DNA from: Poa pratensis
Taxonomy: Eukaryota; Streptophyta; Magnoliopsida; Poales; Poaceae
Direction of reading: 5' to 3'
Length of the DNA: 64,000 bases
Assembly (NCBI GenBank): GCA_947311845.1
Contig: CAMZMU010000081.1
Span: 2,568,524-2,632,523, forward strand
The position numbers and the translations under genes were made by a program. Each line of letters opens with the position of its first letter. The stretch's first letter is position 1. Of the stretch, positions 36,302 to 49,593 are shown piece by piece. The notes beneath the pieces were generated by a model. The model had not been told where the DNA came from. It did not search any database and saw only the letters and a list, made by a program, of their open reading frames with translations.

Positions 36302-39300
36302 TCTATTATATAATTAAAACACAGGATAACCAACGGTAGAGATTAGCCAGACATAATCGGGACAGAAACAACGGCCAAGATTTAGGTGTCGATTTCCATA
36401 CAGTGTCCATCTCCCCCACGTCTAACAGTGTCCCTCTTGAAATCGCGTATAAGGAAGGAAAAAACACAAAACAGACCCGTACGTCAACAAATAGTCCAGA
36501 TTAATCAGCCTATTTATTAGGGACCGTGCCATCGCACGCCAACACGCGGTGACTCCCTATTTTGGTGGCTTCTTCCGCCGGCGACGCATAGAACTAATCG
36601 CCGTCTGTACGATCGCAGCTTCTCTGTTCCCTGATCAGCGGATTCGCGGCGAACGTCCACGGCATCGTTGAGGGTTGTTAATCTGAACGTGGATGAATTC
36701 AAGTGTTCCAATACAGGTTCGCGGATTCCAACTTGCGTCATGATGTCGATCAGATCGATCAATGTTGCCGGCCATAATGATGAGCAGATCGATACAGGAC
36801 ACGGCGGCAGCGTCATGGTTCTAGCGCTGAGACTGTGCTCACACAAGGCATCGCTCATGCGTCATGGTTCATTGAATCATTGGTCCATCAATCTATTCTT
36901 CTTAGCAGCAAGCTTTGCTACCTGATATAGTCCGCCAAAAGCATAATCGATCGATCGATTCATCAACATCCAGGGAGCAGCACGTCAGGACTCCAGGTTG
37001 CATTACCTGATAGCAGCCCGTCCAGGCTGCATTACGTGATCTCGGCCGGCAAGTGCACTTCTGATCTCTTGACTTGAATCCAATTGATTCACTCACCTCC
37101 AGCGCAGCGATGGGTTAAAATCGCCCTTTACAGGATTTTCCAGTATTCTAATCTTTGGCAAGTAATTTATGTTCCTGTTTCAGTACCGTGTGCTCCCTTT
37201 GACGTGGAAAAGGATGCATTGAAGGAGCTTTTGTAATACGGAGTACATTAGTTTGCAGGTATTTTCTAATCGACTGTTCTTGAACCCGGTCCTTTTATTC
37301 TGAATTAGCATGGCTTCTAGATCTGCTTACTACATTGAATTAATTGTTTTTTGTCACAGTGAATTCCTTTCGTAATGTTAATGTTGGACGCCGGATCCAC
37401 GACTTACGTACTGTATCTATGAATCGCCGTCCAGATCCCTGTAGGAGTTGATTGCATGGTTTTCTGTTCTCAAGTTATACTCTTATTTTCTTTGCTACCT
37501 GACCGATGAAATTCCCACCAAAGCTATGTCTTTCTGTTGTACCAGATATGCAAGGTGGATTTAGATGAGAATTTTAATTATGCGCCTGGCTTGAATCCAT
37601 GACGTTGAACAAATTATGTGGAGCCCACTTATTCAGACGATCGTATTTATTTGAGGGAGAGAACTTTGTGCAACGAGAAGCAACAATATGTGAGCATCAA
37701 GGTAAGGGATGAGAAGATTACTACCTGATATGTATTTTTAAGCTTGCATACATGTAGACGACAGTCGGGAACAAATATAATGCAGCCCATTGAAGAGCAA
37801 GACACGTGAAATGCTGTGCATGAGCATCGAGGCCCCGCTGGATGGTGCACTGTTTTCGCTGCGTCCCGCCATGAGCAGCAAGGTGAATTGGGAATTTTTT
37901 TGCAATCACATGATTTTTCGTTCTGCTGGAGAGGCTGGTCCAAAATATACATTAGAAGAATGGAAAGTTAAGGATTGAGGTGGTGTTCTTTCTTCTCGGT
38001 TTCTACAGTATGTTGATATATATACGTTCAAACCAGTATTCCTCCGGTTGATACTTATAATCTATTTATTAGAATAAGAACATGATTAAAAGAGATTAAC
38101 TCAGCAGATTTATGGAATATTGTCGTGCCTGGTGTATAACACCAAGAAGAGGTAATCTTTATATTTTTCTCCTGAAATTGTTCTCAACATAGACATCTTT
38201 ATAGTGAGCTGTAGAGAGTAGGATGAAGTTTCAAATACTTGGAGACTCTGAATTTTAACAGCAGCCTAAAACTGTACCCTGAGTTGTTAATATGACCAAA
38301 ACTTGGATGCCAACAAATGCACCAAATAACAAGCATACGAGGAATAAGCTTAACATCATCTACTTACTGAAATTAGCCACAGATTGGAGTGCAGTCTGAA
38401 GGTCAAGAAGATGCATGTTATGCTATCAAGGAGTCCATGGTCAGCAACTGCGTATACTCACATTTTATTTCTTTGCATATTTTTAGTGATATAGCACAGG
38501 ACTCGACTAAAAAAATTCATGGTTGTTCCAGTTATATACATACCTCCTCAAGGATATTGATTGGTTCAGGTAGAAGTGTTCCGTGACATATTGTTCAGTT
38601 TATGATTGAGTGCTTACATCTGAATTTTGTCTGAGGGCTCATGTACGTTCAGTGGGTTAACAATGTGAGGATATGAAAATTCACTACATCTGAATCATGT
38701 CACTGTTATCTAATTATAAAGAAATAATTATGAGGTGTTTGACTTTAGAACAACTAAAGCATATCATACAAGAATAAGATGTTTAGAAAATAAACCAAGA
38801 AGCAAGGAAGTAAGTACAAGAGCCAGTATTTTGTTCTCTGCATTACTTTGCTCATCTTTAAGCAACAGAGTAATTTTTCTTCCATATCTTCTATCATGGA
38901 TGTTAGCCTGCAGCACTACACACTGGCTTGCACGAGCTCATGAATTGGTAGTATAACTCCTGCAAGGAGGGTTCAAGATGGAGCTGGTAAAGTATCTGCA
39001 TCCATGGGACAAGATGGAGAGCAGTAAAATAAAGATACCTTTTTTCTTAATAATTATTGAGTTACTATGTGATAAATCTAAGAATGAAACTATCTTGCTG
39101 CAAGGTGTCATGGTGAGTCAAGCAACAATCAGTGTAGGTGTGGCCGAAGGTAATATTTTTCACCATTAATTAAGTGCTCTCAGTAGTTGACATAATACGG
39201 GGGCTGAAGTTGCATACTTGGACTAGATGGTAAACCTGGGTGGAAAAGTAGTAATTTATAGCTGGTCCTGAAACATAGATATACAGTTGTACACACCACG

Positions 39301-40146
39301 TGTAAACAGAATGTGCGCCGTTCATTTTTTGATAAGTAAAATTTGGAAGGTTCTTAGTTTACATTTTACATGTTCTGTTATTTCGACATAATTCAACCAA
39401 TTTTTGCCATTTAATTGTCTTATTATCGTATATTTGGTTGGTATGATGCATGGAAAATTAATTTACTTGCAGATGGCTCAGTGACATCTACTACCGAATT
39501 TATTTTTTGCCAGGGCACATAAAACAACTTAGTGTTTCAGTTATGTAATCACTAAACTCAGCTTCCAAAAAAATAGCTTAGTGCTTCAGTCATGTAAATC
39601 ACTAAACTCATTCTTTGTATTTTTATCTGATCTGCATTTATGCTTTGTATGAAAGGCAATTTCATATATCTTGGTTTTGTCTTTATATAGCAATAATAAA
39701 TTAAATTTGACGATTCTATTGGAGATATTACGATTCTACTATAGGTGATAGGTGATGTCACGAATGTATCCAGTTTAATATATCCAGCCGGATATAACAG
39801 ACATTTTTTGACGTAACATGACATGGAATAGTTACTCTACGAGCGCTGGAATTTGAAAAAAAAAATTTGATGGTATAGTCCACTCCTGCATAAGAGACTT
39901 GGAAGCCTAAACAATGGAGGTATTCATGTGTTGCATGTTTTAATATTTTCATATGTTTTATCACGTACATTAGACCATGGAAGAGGCTGTTGGAAACTCA
40001 ACATACTGCGTATCCTAAATATTTTTATACATTTAAATATATCTGAAATTGCTTAAAAATATAATATGCAGCATAAAAATAGACATTACACATCAGTATT
40101 TTTGTTATGAACGCTAGCCGCGCAAATGCGCGGGCCACCCAGCTAG
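36302..40146 (+). mobile_element. Non-autonomous Helitron, 3845 bp
   Basis: Starts TCTATTATATAATTAAAAC at 36302 after an A, and ends with hairpin CCGCGC-AAAT-GCGCGG followed by 'gccacccag' and CTAG at 40143-40146. The Helitron at 50857-55198 has nearly the same first 19 bases and the same type of hairpin and 'cacccagctag' tail, so both belong to one family. The base after CTAG is A rather than T, a small departure. No Rep or helicase is present. Short frames inside (for example 36517-36858 minus, 37647-37952 minus) are unrecognised and may be captured exon pieces. Confidence 0.75.
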
Positions 40147-41113
40147 ATTAACCATTTTTTGCTGTAGATTCATTTGGAATAAATATCACAAACTATTCCA
40201 ACAAAAAACACAAATGACTAATCATGTACTTGCAGCAACAAAAGGTGGGTAAACAACATTTTATTTCCCGCAAACTCATTTGCAACAAAAATCATCAACT
40301 AATTCCAATAAATTTCAGAAGCGATTACAACAAAAATGCCATGTGTTTGCAATATTTTGAAAAAGCACGAGAAAACAAAAACTTGCATCAACATCCATAA
40401 AATTTTGCAACGTCTTGCGCGTGCTTTGGCAACAAATCTCATGCGCGTTTGTTACATAATTAATGAACACATGCAACATCGAAAGAAACACCAAACAATT
40501 CAGATGTACCATCGTCCATGAGGGTCAGAGCTCGTCGAGTCAACATCGCCGACCACAAATCCGATTGGCAGGAATCTCGTCGGTGCTATAGAAGGTGACT
40601 CCGAACCAGTTCATATTGGTCCCTCATCGACATGATTGGAAATCTCAGATTTGGAGCTTCCACCATGACCATGGATGTGCTTTACAAGGGAGGACATGAG
40701 AGTAGAAAGGTACCAGCGAGGTATGGATGTGGCAGGGGAACGACGAAAGGGCGGGGATGGGTGGAGGAACGACATAGATAGTGGCAGGCGGTAGACAAAG
40801 TAGTTTCTTGCCGAATCGGCCCCTGGTTGAACTAACTAGGAAAATTTGCGCGGCGACACGCCGTGCCCGTGTGGTGACAGAACATAAATAAATTGGAGTT
40901 AGAAGTAAGAAACTACTGTACAGAAGACCTAACTTTCAGATTTATCACGACCAGACAAAAGAGACGTGAGCATACAAATTGGCTAGGATGTCATCTTCCA
41001 TTCAAAACCAATCTTTGTACGCGAGGATTTAATAAATCAAAAACCATAAGAAACAGGCTACTGATATTGACGAGGGGTACACTCATCAAATCCCATGGTT
41101 AAGGACCTAGGGT
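40147..41113. other. No recognisable gene
   Basis: AT-rich sequence continuing the flank left of 36302 (similar 'caacaaa' rich text), then mixed composition to the Tat-type LTR at 41114. Confidence 0.3.
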
Positions 41114-41562
41114 TGAGATTATGGGAGAGAACGTGATAGTACTGGTAGTTTCGTCGGCTGCCAAGCAGAGGCAAAGATTTACCCAGGTTCAGGCCCCTCG
41201 GGTGGAGGTAAAGACCCTACTTCCTGCTTGTCTGTTATTGATCGCGTGAGATTATAAGGTTACAAGGTGGCTCCGGCGAGATGTCAATCTCGCTAGAGCT
41301 TTGGTGGTTTGAGTATGGCTTGTCCCCAGATCGGCGCCCCTCCCAGCCTTTAAATAGGCTGGGTCTCGGGAGTACGTAACCGACCTGGTTTACATATAAG
41401 GAAAGCACTAACCGACTATGCCTATGTCTAAATCTTGGAGGGTACTCCATCTTCTTTGGGCCTCCTGTCTTGGGCTTCGAGCAGGCCCTTCGTGATTAGG
41501 CCTTAGTCATTACGTGCACCAGGTACCTCATGGTAGGGTACCCGAGATGTATACCTATGTCA
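41114..41562 (-). repeat. 3' LTR of the outer Tat-type element
   Basis: On the minus strand it begins TGACATAGGTATAC at 41562, directly after the polypurine tract, and ends at 41114. 'cctttaaatagg' near 41347 is a TATA-like promoter in minus orientation. The related LTR at 62122-62499 shares 'ggtagttccgtcggctg' and 'gatttacccaggttc' type blocks, but differs in length and much of its sequence, so the two are not a pair. Confidence 0.7.
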
Positions 41563-41577
41563 GTAGCCCCCGAGTAC

Positions 41578-42943
41578 TTGTCTGACTCGAAGAATCGGGC
41601 ATGGACTCGTTCGTAGTGCACGTCATATGCTTTGTATTCTGTATATTATAATTGGAATTCCTATATGAATAGCACATGTTGGCTATGTCGAGTATTTCAT
41701 CGACTGTGGTTTTTTGCTTGTGATGATCAAGGGATAATAGCTTAGCAGGCCCAGTACACTCGACGGATCAGGACTGGTTAACTACACATTCGGGTAAAAC
41801 CTTACTAGTTTTCAATCAAACTCGAGTCCCCGGACTCGAATCTGGTACAAACTGGTCAGATTCGACTAGGCCGCGGAGGTTTTACTAAGTCGATCTGCAG
41901 TATAGATTTGAATTCTACCCAACGCGTCTGTCAGGATTTTTCATCATGTCTGCCGACACGGAAAGTATAAGGATTGACGTTGCTGGAACAGTACTTAGCC
42001 CAGCTCGAAAGTTCGGCGAGTCTTACCTTTGCATTATGCGTGCAGCATCCGAGGTATTTGCGACGGACGCAACTCGGGAATGTTTCGAGTATGATTTTAT
42101 ATATGAACGGAGTCGATACTTTTGTCGACTGATACTTTGTCATTATTATATCGGGTGCGCGACAGCGCTCCCGATGGGAGTAGCCCCCGAGATTGTGCTT
42201 TATTGCTTGCAATGGAGGATAATCTCAAAATCATTTTACCCTGCATATGTGAATCGAAGAAAATTTAGCCGTGTTTCTATCGGGCGCACGACAGTGCTCC
42301 GATGGGAGTAGCCCCTGAGAGTATGCTTTATTGCTTGTAATGGAGGATAATCTCAAAATCATTTTATCTTGAGCATCTCCAGTCGAAGAAATTTTTGATA
42401 TGCTCCCGATGGGAGTGATATGCCTCAGTCGAAGAAACGGTCGAGTGACCATTCACCCGAAAACAATCGAGTGATTGATATGCATTGGATGAACCGAAAT
42501 CTTTTCTGAACAAATCTGTTGTGATGACGTCAGGGATGACGTTTTATGGTGACTGCGCCACCTGACATGCGGTGGCATGCGCTATGCTGCGATGGATGGG
42601 ACGTGACACGTATGTAGGCCCATTGTGCAGCCGTTTGGACTGAATTTGACCGTTCAGGCACGATTTCTCTGGGGCTATGATGGTAGTTCCTAGATTCCCG
42701 TGCGTAGTGGGCGGAGAGGCCGGCGACGGTTGCTCTCCATGGCTGCCACGTGTACGGCTGGATTTGCTACTTTGCCCACGATCTCGCATCCACGGTGCGG
42801 ATTCTTTTGCGTTGAGGTTAAAAGGGTGCGACGGAGTAAATAGTACTTTTTACTTGGCATTTGCTCTCCGCCGCCGCTGCTTCTTCTTCCTCCTTACGCA
42901 TCGCCATAGCCTCATAGCGAAGCTTCTGCAACCCACCACCGCG
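41578..42943. other. Region between the outer 3' LTR/PPT and the antisense gene
   Basis: Contains a two-copy imperfect repeat of about 126 bp (near 42148-42273 and 42274-42400), each with a CTCC(C)GATGGGAG hairpin followed by a polypurine-tract-like motif 'gtagcccc.gag'. A third hairpin is at 42403-42415. This stretch would serve as promoter and 5' leader of the antisense gene. A GC-rich part from 42680 leads to its ATG at 42944. Confidence 0.5.
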
Positions 42944-43042
42944 ATGACGAAGCCGGCCACCCGGAAGGGCAGAAGTGCCGCGAACGCGTCGGCAGACAGC
43001 GCCGCTGGAGCCGCTGCCAGCGGTTTGAAGAGGGACAAGGGC

Positions 43043-43522
43043 TGTCGGGGGAATGATTAACCCGCGACTTAAGGCTGCGCTATCATTGTTGGGCCACGTG
43101 AAAGATGGGCCAATCTCGCATCGCGACTCGATAAAGGAAAGTTCCAGAAGGTCGGTGCAAACTTGCCTTGGAAGACAAGAAAGATAATCAGGCTTCGTGT
43201 AGAACTCTTGTAACCTGACGAGCCTCTGTGTATATAAAGAGGACTCGCAGGACTTAGAGAGGGTCAAGCTATCAAGCCCTAAACCCTAGCTCATACGGCG
43301 AGTACCAGATCGGATCGCCTCCATTGTAACACCTCGATTATCATATCAATACCAATCTAGGGTAGGCAGGAAGTAGGTCTTTTACCTCACATTGAGGGGG
43401 CCGAACCTGGGTAAATCTGTGTTGATCTTTGTTCCTGCGATCCCAAGCTCGGAGATGCTTGACTCGCGTAATCCCACACCTACGAAGTCATCTATGACAC
43501 CTGACGTGACAAACCCACGACA
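43043..43522 (+). repeat. 5' LTR of the inner gypsy element
   Basis: TGTCGGGGGAATG at 43043 to ACCCACGACA at 43522. 'tgtatataaagagg' near 43230 is a good TATA box, so transcription would start around 43260. Its first 307 bases are identical to 50550-50856. Confidence 0.93.
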
Positions 43523-43523
43523 G

Positions 43524-43541
43524 TTGGCGCCCACCGTGGGG
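43524..43541 (+). other. Primer-binding site of the inner gypsy element
   Basis: The 18 bases starting 'ttggcgcccaccg', one base after the LTR end, are in the position where a tRNA 3' end primes minus-strand synthesis. This sequence type recurs in grass gypsy elements. I cannot name the tRNA with certainty. Confidence 0.6.
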
Positions 43542-43596
43542 CCTGCGGTCAAGAGCGTCACGTTCCGCGCAGGATCCATGAAGGGAGCTGAAGATC

Positions 43597-45480
43597 TTGT
43601 TTGGCCGTATCATCACGGTCAATGGCACACCCCTCATCGACGATTCAAGCTGGGGGCCGGAAGCAGATTACTTGGAGACCGGCCACGTCATCCCGTTTGG
43701 ATCCATCAACGTCTTCGTTGGCTTCATCGGTGGCAGGTCCGTTAGATCGGTCCAAGAAGGCGATTCAGTTCAATCCGTGGAAAGCATGGACTCGCAAGAG
43801 TTTGGGTCCATTATACCTGCCTTTGAAGAAAGTTGCTGGGGTTACCCACCAGAAATCGCATTATCACCAGATCGAGAGACGGCGCAAGTCGCGGTTTACA
43901 CGACCGGAGGAGCAGGCGCATCAGGAACTGCTGGAGAAACCGAGGCATCGGCACCCCCAAGCAACCCACTTCTTGTCCCGTGTCAGCCACGAACGCCGCC
44001 CTCCGTGCAACAGAAATTGAGGCCGCCAGGGCCGAGCTCCTGTATGAGGTTCGAAGGATGGAAGAAGAGCGCCGCAGGCTCGATCAGATAAACCAAGGAA
44101 TCCAACAGGAGCGGCAGAGAGTAGCCGCGCTGGCTGCGACTCAACGACAGGTTGACCCGCAAACACAACTGCGCGCGACTCAACCAACAGTGGAAATCCC
44201 GCTCACTCCAGCCGCGGGAACGGGAATCCAGACGACTGCGGAAGGAAGGGTACCAACAAATCAAGAGACCCAGCAACAACCAAGGAGGTTTCACACCCCG
44301 CAGGGCCATTACCAGAACCCTGTCGATAATATGTATGCTGCGGCTAATATCTTGACTCAGATGGTACCAACAGGCGATGACCCGGTCAATGCTGAGGCGC
44401 GGCGCGCGATTCAGATGCTAAGTACGGCAGTCCTGCAACAAGCCAATAGGGCGGAAGCCGAAGCACAGCTGCCCCTCGTACCAGCCAATCACAGGATTGC
44501 AGCAGAAAGAAGCGTCCAAAGCAGGCCACCAGAGAACGTATCAGGAGTCGCACAGAGGCAGCAGGAGCAAGTCGCAGAAGCGCAGGCGAATATGCCAGTG
44601 GTGCAAACGCGGCCCGCAGATAACCCCGCGGCGCGCCCACAGCCCTGTCCTCGCGACTCAAGGGACCGGCGTGTTTCACTGAAAGGATCAGATCGGAACC
44701 TTTTCCTGAAGATTTCAAAGGGCCACGCAAGGTGGCAAACTACAACGCCAGCATGGATCCAACCACCTGGCTGAACAATTACGAGATGGGGATGAGCATT
44801 GAACGCCTCAGAGGAAATATGTGCAAGGTACCTCAACATGATGCTAGAAGGTGCAGCGCACATATGGCTGCAAAATTTGCCTCCCAACTCTATAAATACT
44901 TGGGAGGAACTGAAGGATGCCTTCGTTAAGAACTTCCAAGGAACTTGCAAACGACTCTGCAATATAGAAGATCTAGAGCGTTGTGTCCAGAAGGAAGGCG
45001 AGTCAAGTCGCCATTGGATGAAAAGGGTGGCAGAAATAATACACTCCTCAGATAATATACCACCAAGCTCAGCCGTCCTGGTATGGAGAAAAACTGCAAG
45101 TTTGAGCCGCTGATTCATAAGCTGGGTCGCATGAAGGATAAAGTCAAGAGCCTCAGCGAGGTGATGGCTGCGGCTAACAAATATGCCAGCTCAGATAAAA
45201 CCAGAGACGCGTCAGACGGAGAAGAAGAGGAGGTTGCTGCCAAAGGAAAGAAAAACTCCAACAAGCCCCAGCAGCAGCAAACAAGCCACAACAACGCGAA
45301 TCAAAACAAACGCAAAAACGAAGATGGTCACTCAGGGCTCGTCGCCAATGCGCGTGGAGGATTCAGAGGCCAGCGTGGAAGGGGTCGAGGATACGGCTCC
45401 CGTCCAATCAATATGCAAGAAGTTTTCAACCGGCCATGCGACCTTCATGCGACAAGGCACAATGCCACTATTACAAGAAG
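43597..45480 (+). pseudogene. gag of the inner gypsy element, frameshifted
   Basis: Nucleocapsid/capsid precursor that packages the element's RNA. Read across frames it gives an N-terminal region, a glutamine/arginine-rich coil near 44040-44160, and the retrotransposon gag core near 44735-45060 ('DPTTWLNNYE', 'YLNMMLEGAAHIWLQNLP', 'FVKNFQGTCKR'). A lysine/asparagine-rich tail then ends in a small Cys/His cluster near 45430-45480. Frame is lost near 44005, 44690, 45084 and 45455 (one base each) and 44808 (two bases). No stop by substitution is seen within these frames. The exact start codon is uncertain. Confidence 0.8.
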
Positions 45481-45499
45481 TGGAAAGAAGAGAGCCAAC

Positions 45500-48400
45500 A
45501 CAACGGGGGGAATTCCCATGAAGGAAACCCTAGTGCGGCTCATAACACAAATATTGGGCAGCACGGCGCGAGTAACCCCAGGCAAGGGCAGTATCACACA
45601 ATAGTTATCGATACCTCCAAAAGGGAAGAGAAATTGAGCCGCAGAAGTCAGCAGGTGAACGCCGTGATACCAGCAACACCCAATTGGTTAAGGTGGTCAG
45701 AATACGCAGTAACCTGGAGTCGCGACGATCACCCGCCACAAGTACGGGAACCTGGCAAGTTGGCGCTGGTTGTGGCACCGTACGTTGCAGGATACAAGCT
45801 GACCAAAGTGCTTATGGATGGAGGAAGCAGCATTAATATCTTGTACTACGATACGTTCCAGCGTCTAGGACTCAAGGATTCCAGCCTGCAGCCCACGTCA
45901 ACAGTATTTCACGGCATTGTCCCAGGAAGGTCCGCACGGCCAGCGGGGAAAATAACCCTAGGGGTAACTTTTGGACAGAAGAGAACTTTAGAAGCGAATT
46001 CCTATGCTTCGAAGTGGTAAAATTCCAAAGCCCATATCACGCCTTGTTTGGAAGAACGGCCTTTGCTAAGTTTATGGCCAGGCCATGCTACGTGTACCTA
46101 CAGTTGAAGATACCAGGACCAAAAGGGGTCATCACAGTGTACGGAGATAGAGAAAAAGCGATAGAATGTGAAAGGGAGATGCGGCCTTCGCAGAATCCGC
46201 CTGTGCCGCGGAAGAGCTAAAAGGTTATAAGTCGCAGGTGGACCCAAACGACATGAGTGTGTTACCACGCCATCTGCCGAGCCACCAATGAAATTCAAAG
46301 CGGCCCAGGACACTAAGCAGATAAATCTTGTTCCTGGCGACTCATCCAAGCAAACCAGCATTGGAGCACACATGGAAGAAGAGCAGGAGAAGGCCCTCGT
46401 CGCTTTTCTCCAGGAAAATAAGGACATCTTCGCATGGAAGCCGTCAGATATGCCAGGGGTACCAAGAGAATTAGCAGAACATAGCCTCAAAGTGAACCCT
46501 GCGGCTAAACCAGTGAAGCAGCCACTACGGCGTTTCCACGATGATAGGAGAAAGGCAATAGGAGAGGAAATAGCTCGCTTGCTGGCTGCAGGATTCATCA
46601 CGGAGGTATACCATCCGGAATGGGTGGCAAACCCAGTATTGGTTATGAAAAAGAACGGTACGTGGCGAATGTGCGTTGATTACACCAGTCTTAACAAAGC
46701 TTGTCCAAAGGATCCATTTGCTTTGCCGCGAATCGACCAAGTGATTGATTCAACTGCTGGGTGCGAGCTGTTATGCTTTTTGGACGCCTATTCAGGCTAC
46801 CATCAAATCAAGATGAAGAGGGAGGACCAAGAAAAGACGTCCTTCATCACACCCTTTGGAGCTTTTTGTTATGTCAGCATGCCCTTTGGGTTGAAGAACG
46901 CAGGTGCGACTTACCAAAGATGCATTCAGAATTGTCTACATGAGCAAATAGGTCGCAACGTTCACGCCTACGTGGATGATATTGTGGTTAAGTCGCAAGT
47001 TAGCCAGGATCTTATTAGTGATCTGGCAGAGACATTCACAAATCTCAGAAAATACAACATGAAGCTCAACCCCACAAAGTGCGTCTTTGGAGTACCAGCA
47101 GGAAAGCTATTGGGATTCATAGTATCAGAAAGAGGCATTGAGGCCAACCCTGACAAGATAAAGGCCGTGATGGATCTCCAAAAGCCAGAAAAGATAAAAG
47201 ATGTGCAGCGACTTACGGTTGCGTAGCAGCTTTGAGTCGCTTTATATCAAGATTGGGAGAGAAAGCACTACCTTTGTACAGACTGTTGAAAAAATCAGAC
47301 ACCTTCGTTTGGGACGCAGAGGCCGACGAAGCTCTGACAGCCTTGAAACATCAATTGACAAATGCTCCAGTTCTGGCGGCTCCAAAGGATAAAGAGCCAT
47401 GCTACTATACATAGCGGCAAATTCCCGTGCTGTGAGCGCTGTCATGGTTGTGGAGAGACAAGAACGGAAAGGAATACCCTGTCCAGAGACCAGTATATTA
47501 CGTGAGCGAAGTCCTCACAGCTTCCAAACAGCGTTACCCACAGTGGCAGAAGTTGGTGTTTGGAGTGTTCATGGCGAGTCGCAAGCTGAAGCACTACTTC
47601 CAAGAACATCCAATAACTGTGGTTAGTTCAGCACCATTGGCAGATATCATCGTAATCGAGAAGCTACTGGAAGAGTCGCTAAGTGGGCGATCGAGTTGGG
47701 ACCACATCACATCAGCTACGAGCCGCGCACATCAATTAAGTCGCAAGCCCTTGCAGATTTTATTAACGATTGGACAGAAATCCAAGTCGCTCCTAGCATG
47801 GCAGAAACCAAATACTGGACCATGCATTTTGATGGGTCAAGACAGTTGCAAGGCTCGGGGGCTGGAGTTGTTCTAACATCTCCCAAGGGAGACAAGCTGC
47901 GGTATGTGTACAGATACACTTCAACTGCACAAATAACGTGGCGGAGTACGAGGCACTGCTTCATGGTCTACGTATAGCAAAGGAGATGAACATCAGTCGC
48001 ATACGCTGTTTTGGCGATTCAGACTTGGTGGCACAGCAGGTCTCTGGAACGTGGGACAGCAAGGATGCGAACATGGCTGCATATAGAAGAGAGGTGGACA
48101 GAATTGCTGGACATTTCACTGGATACCAAGTTGAACATATTGATCGGAGACAAAACGAAGCTGCAGATGCCCTGTCTCGGCTTGGATCCAACAGACAGTC
48201 AGTCCCACCCAATGTTTTCCTGGATGAACTGCACAATCCATCAGTCAAACCTCCAGCAGAGATTGACATTGCAGAGCCAGAGGACGATTCAACTTTAGTC
48301 GCAGCCCTGCATGAACAGCCAGGATGGACAGAGCCATACATGGCATATTTAAGTCGCGGAGTGCTGCCAGACGATGAGATTGAGGCGCGCAAAATCATAC

Positions 48401-49593
48401 GACGATCAAAGGCCTATACAATCATCAACAACGAATTATACAAGCGCAGCGTGTCAGGAGCATTCCAAAGATGTGTCTCACCAGAAGAGGGACGAAAAAT
48501 CTTGCACGAAATTCATTCAGGCGATTGTGGCCATCATGCTTCGTCAAGATCTTTGGTGGCAAAGGCGTTCCGACATGGATTCTTCTGGTTAACAGCATTA
48601 GCAGATGCAGAGCAAATTGTCAGAGTGTGCGATGGATGTCAAAGATACGCTAGGCAAGATCATATGCCAGCTCAAGCACTTCGCACAATACCCATCACAT
48701 GGCCTTTTGCCGTATGGGGTTTTGACATGGTAGGGCCCTTCAGACGGTCTTCAAACGGAAAAACTCACCTCCTGGTCATGGTGGACAAATTCACAAAGTG
48801 GATAGAAGCAGAACCTGTGGGAGATTGCGAGGCTGAAACAGCAGTCAAGTTCTTGAAGAAGGTCATATTCCGCTTCGGGTACCCCCATAGTATCATTACA
48901 GACAATGGGAGCAACACCTCTGAAGGGGCTACACAGATATTTTGCGCAGACAATGGGATAAGATTGGACCTCACGTCAGTAGCACACCCGCAGAGCAATG
49001 GACAAGCTGAGCGAGCTAACCAGGAAATTCTCCATGGAATTAAGCCGCGCCTTATTGAAAAGGTCGAAGCATCTCCAGGATGTTGGGTGGAAGAATTGCC
49101 AGCAGTACTGTGGAGCTTAAGAACAACCCCTAACAGATCCACAGGATTTACACCATATTTCATGGTCTATGGAGCAGAAGCAGTCATGCCCAGCGACATC
49201 ATACATGATTCACCAAGAGTTGCGGCTTACATCGAGACAGATAATGAGATAGCTCGGCAAGACTCGGTGGACACATTAGAAGAGGTTAGAGACTTGGCAG
49301 CATCAAGGTCAGCGGTATATCAACAAGACTTGCGACGCTATCATGCCAGACGCATCAAAACCCGCACCTTTCAAGAAGGCGACCTAGTACTGCGACTTAA
49401 ACAAGATCACAAGGGAATGCATAAGCTGTCCTCTCCATGGGAAGGACCCTACATCATCAGCAAGAAGCTAAACAATGGGTCGTACTATCTGCTGGATGTA
49501 AGGGAAGAAAGCAGCGAACGCCATGATTTCGAGGATCGTCTCGAGGCACCTCGCCCTTGGAACGTCGCACACCTGCGACCGTACTATACATAA
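45500..49593 (+). pseudogene. Protease-reverse transcriptase-RNase H-integrase (pol) of the inner gypsy element, frameshifted
   Basis: Protease active site DGGSSIN is near 45815-45840. Reverse transcriptase begins near 46288 and shows 'FLDAYSGYHQI' and YVDD (about 46969-46980). RNase H regions follow: the connection domain, then an FDGS-type second RNase H near 47825-48130. Integrase in the long frame 47938-49593 has a zinc site (H193, H199/H200, C231, C234 of that frame) and catalytic D263, D322, E358, with the D-35-E spacing intact. The stop is at 49591-49593. Frame losses of one base lie near 46000, 46170, 46255, 47217, 47400, 47655 and 47905, and one of two bases near 47457. The integrase half is fully open. 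Confidence 0.88.
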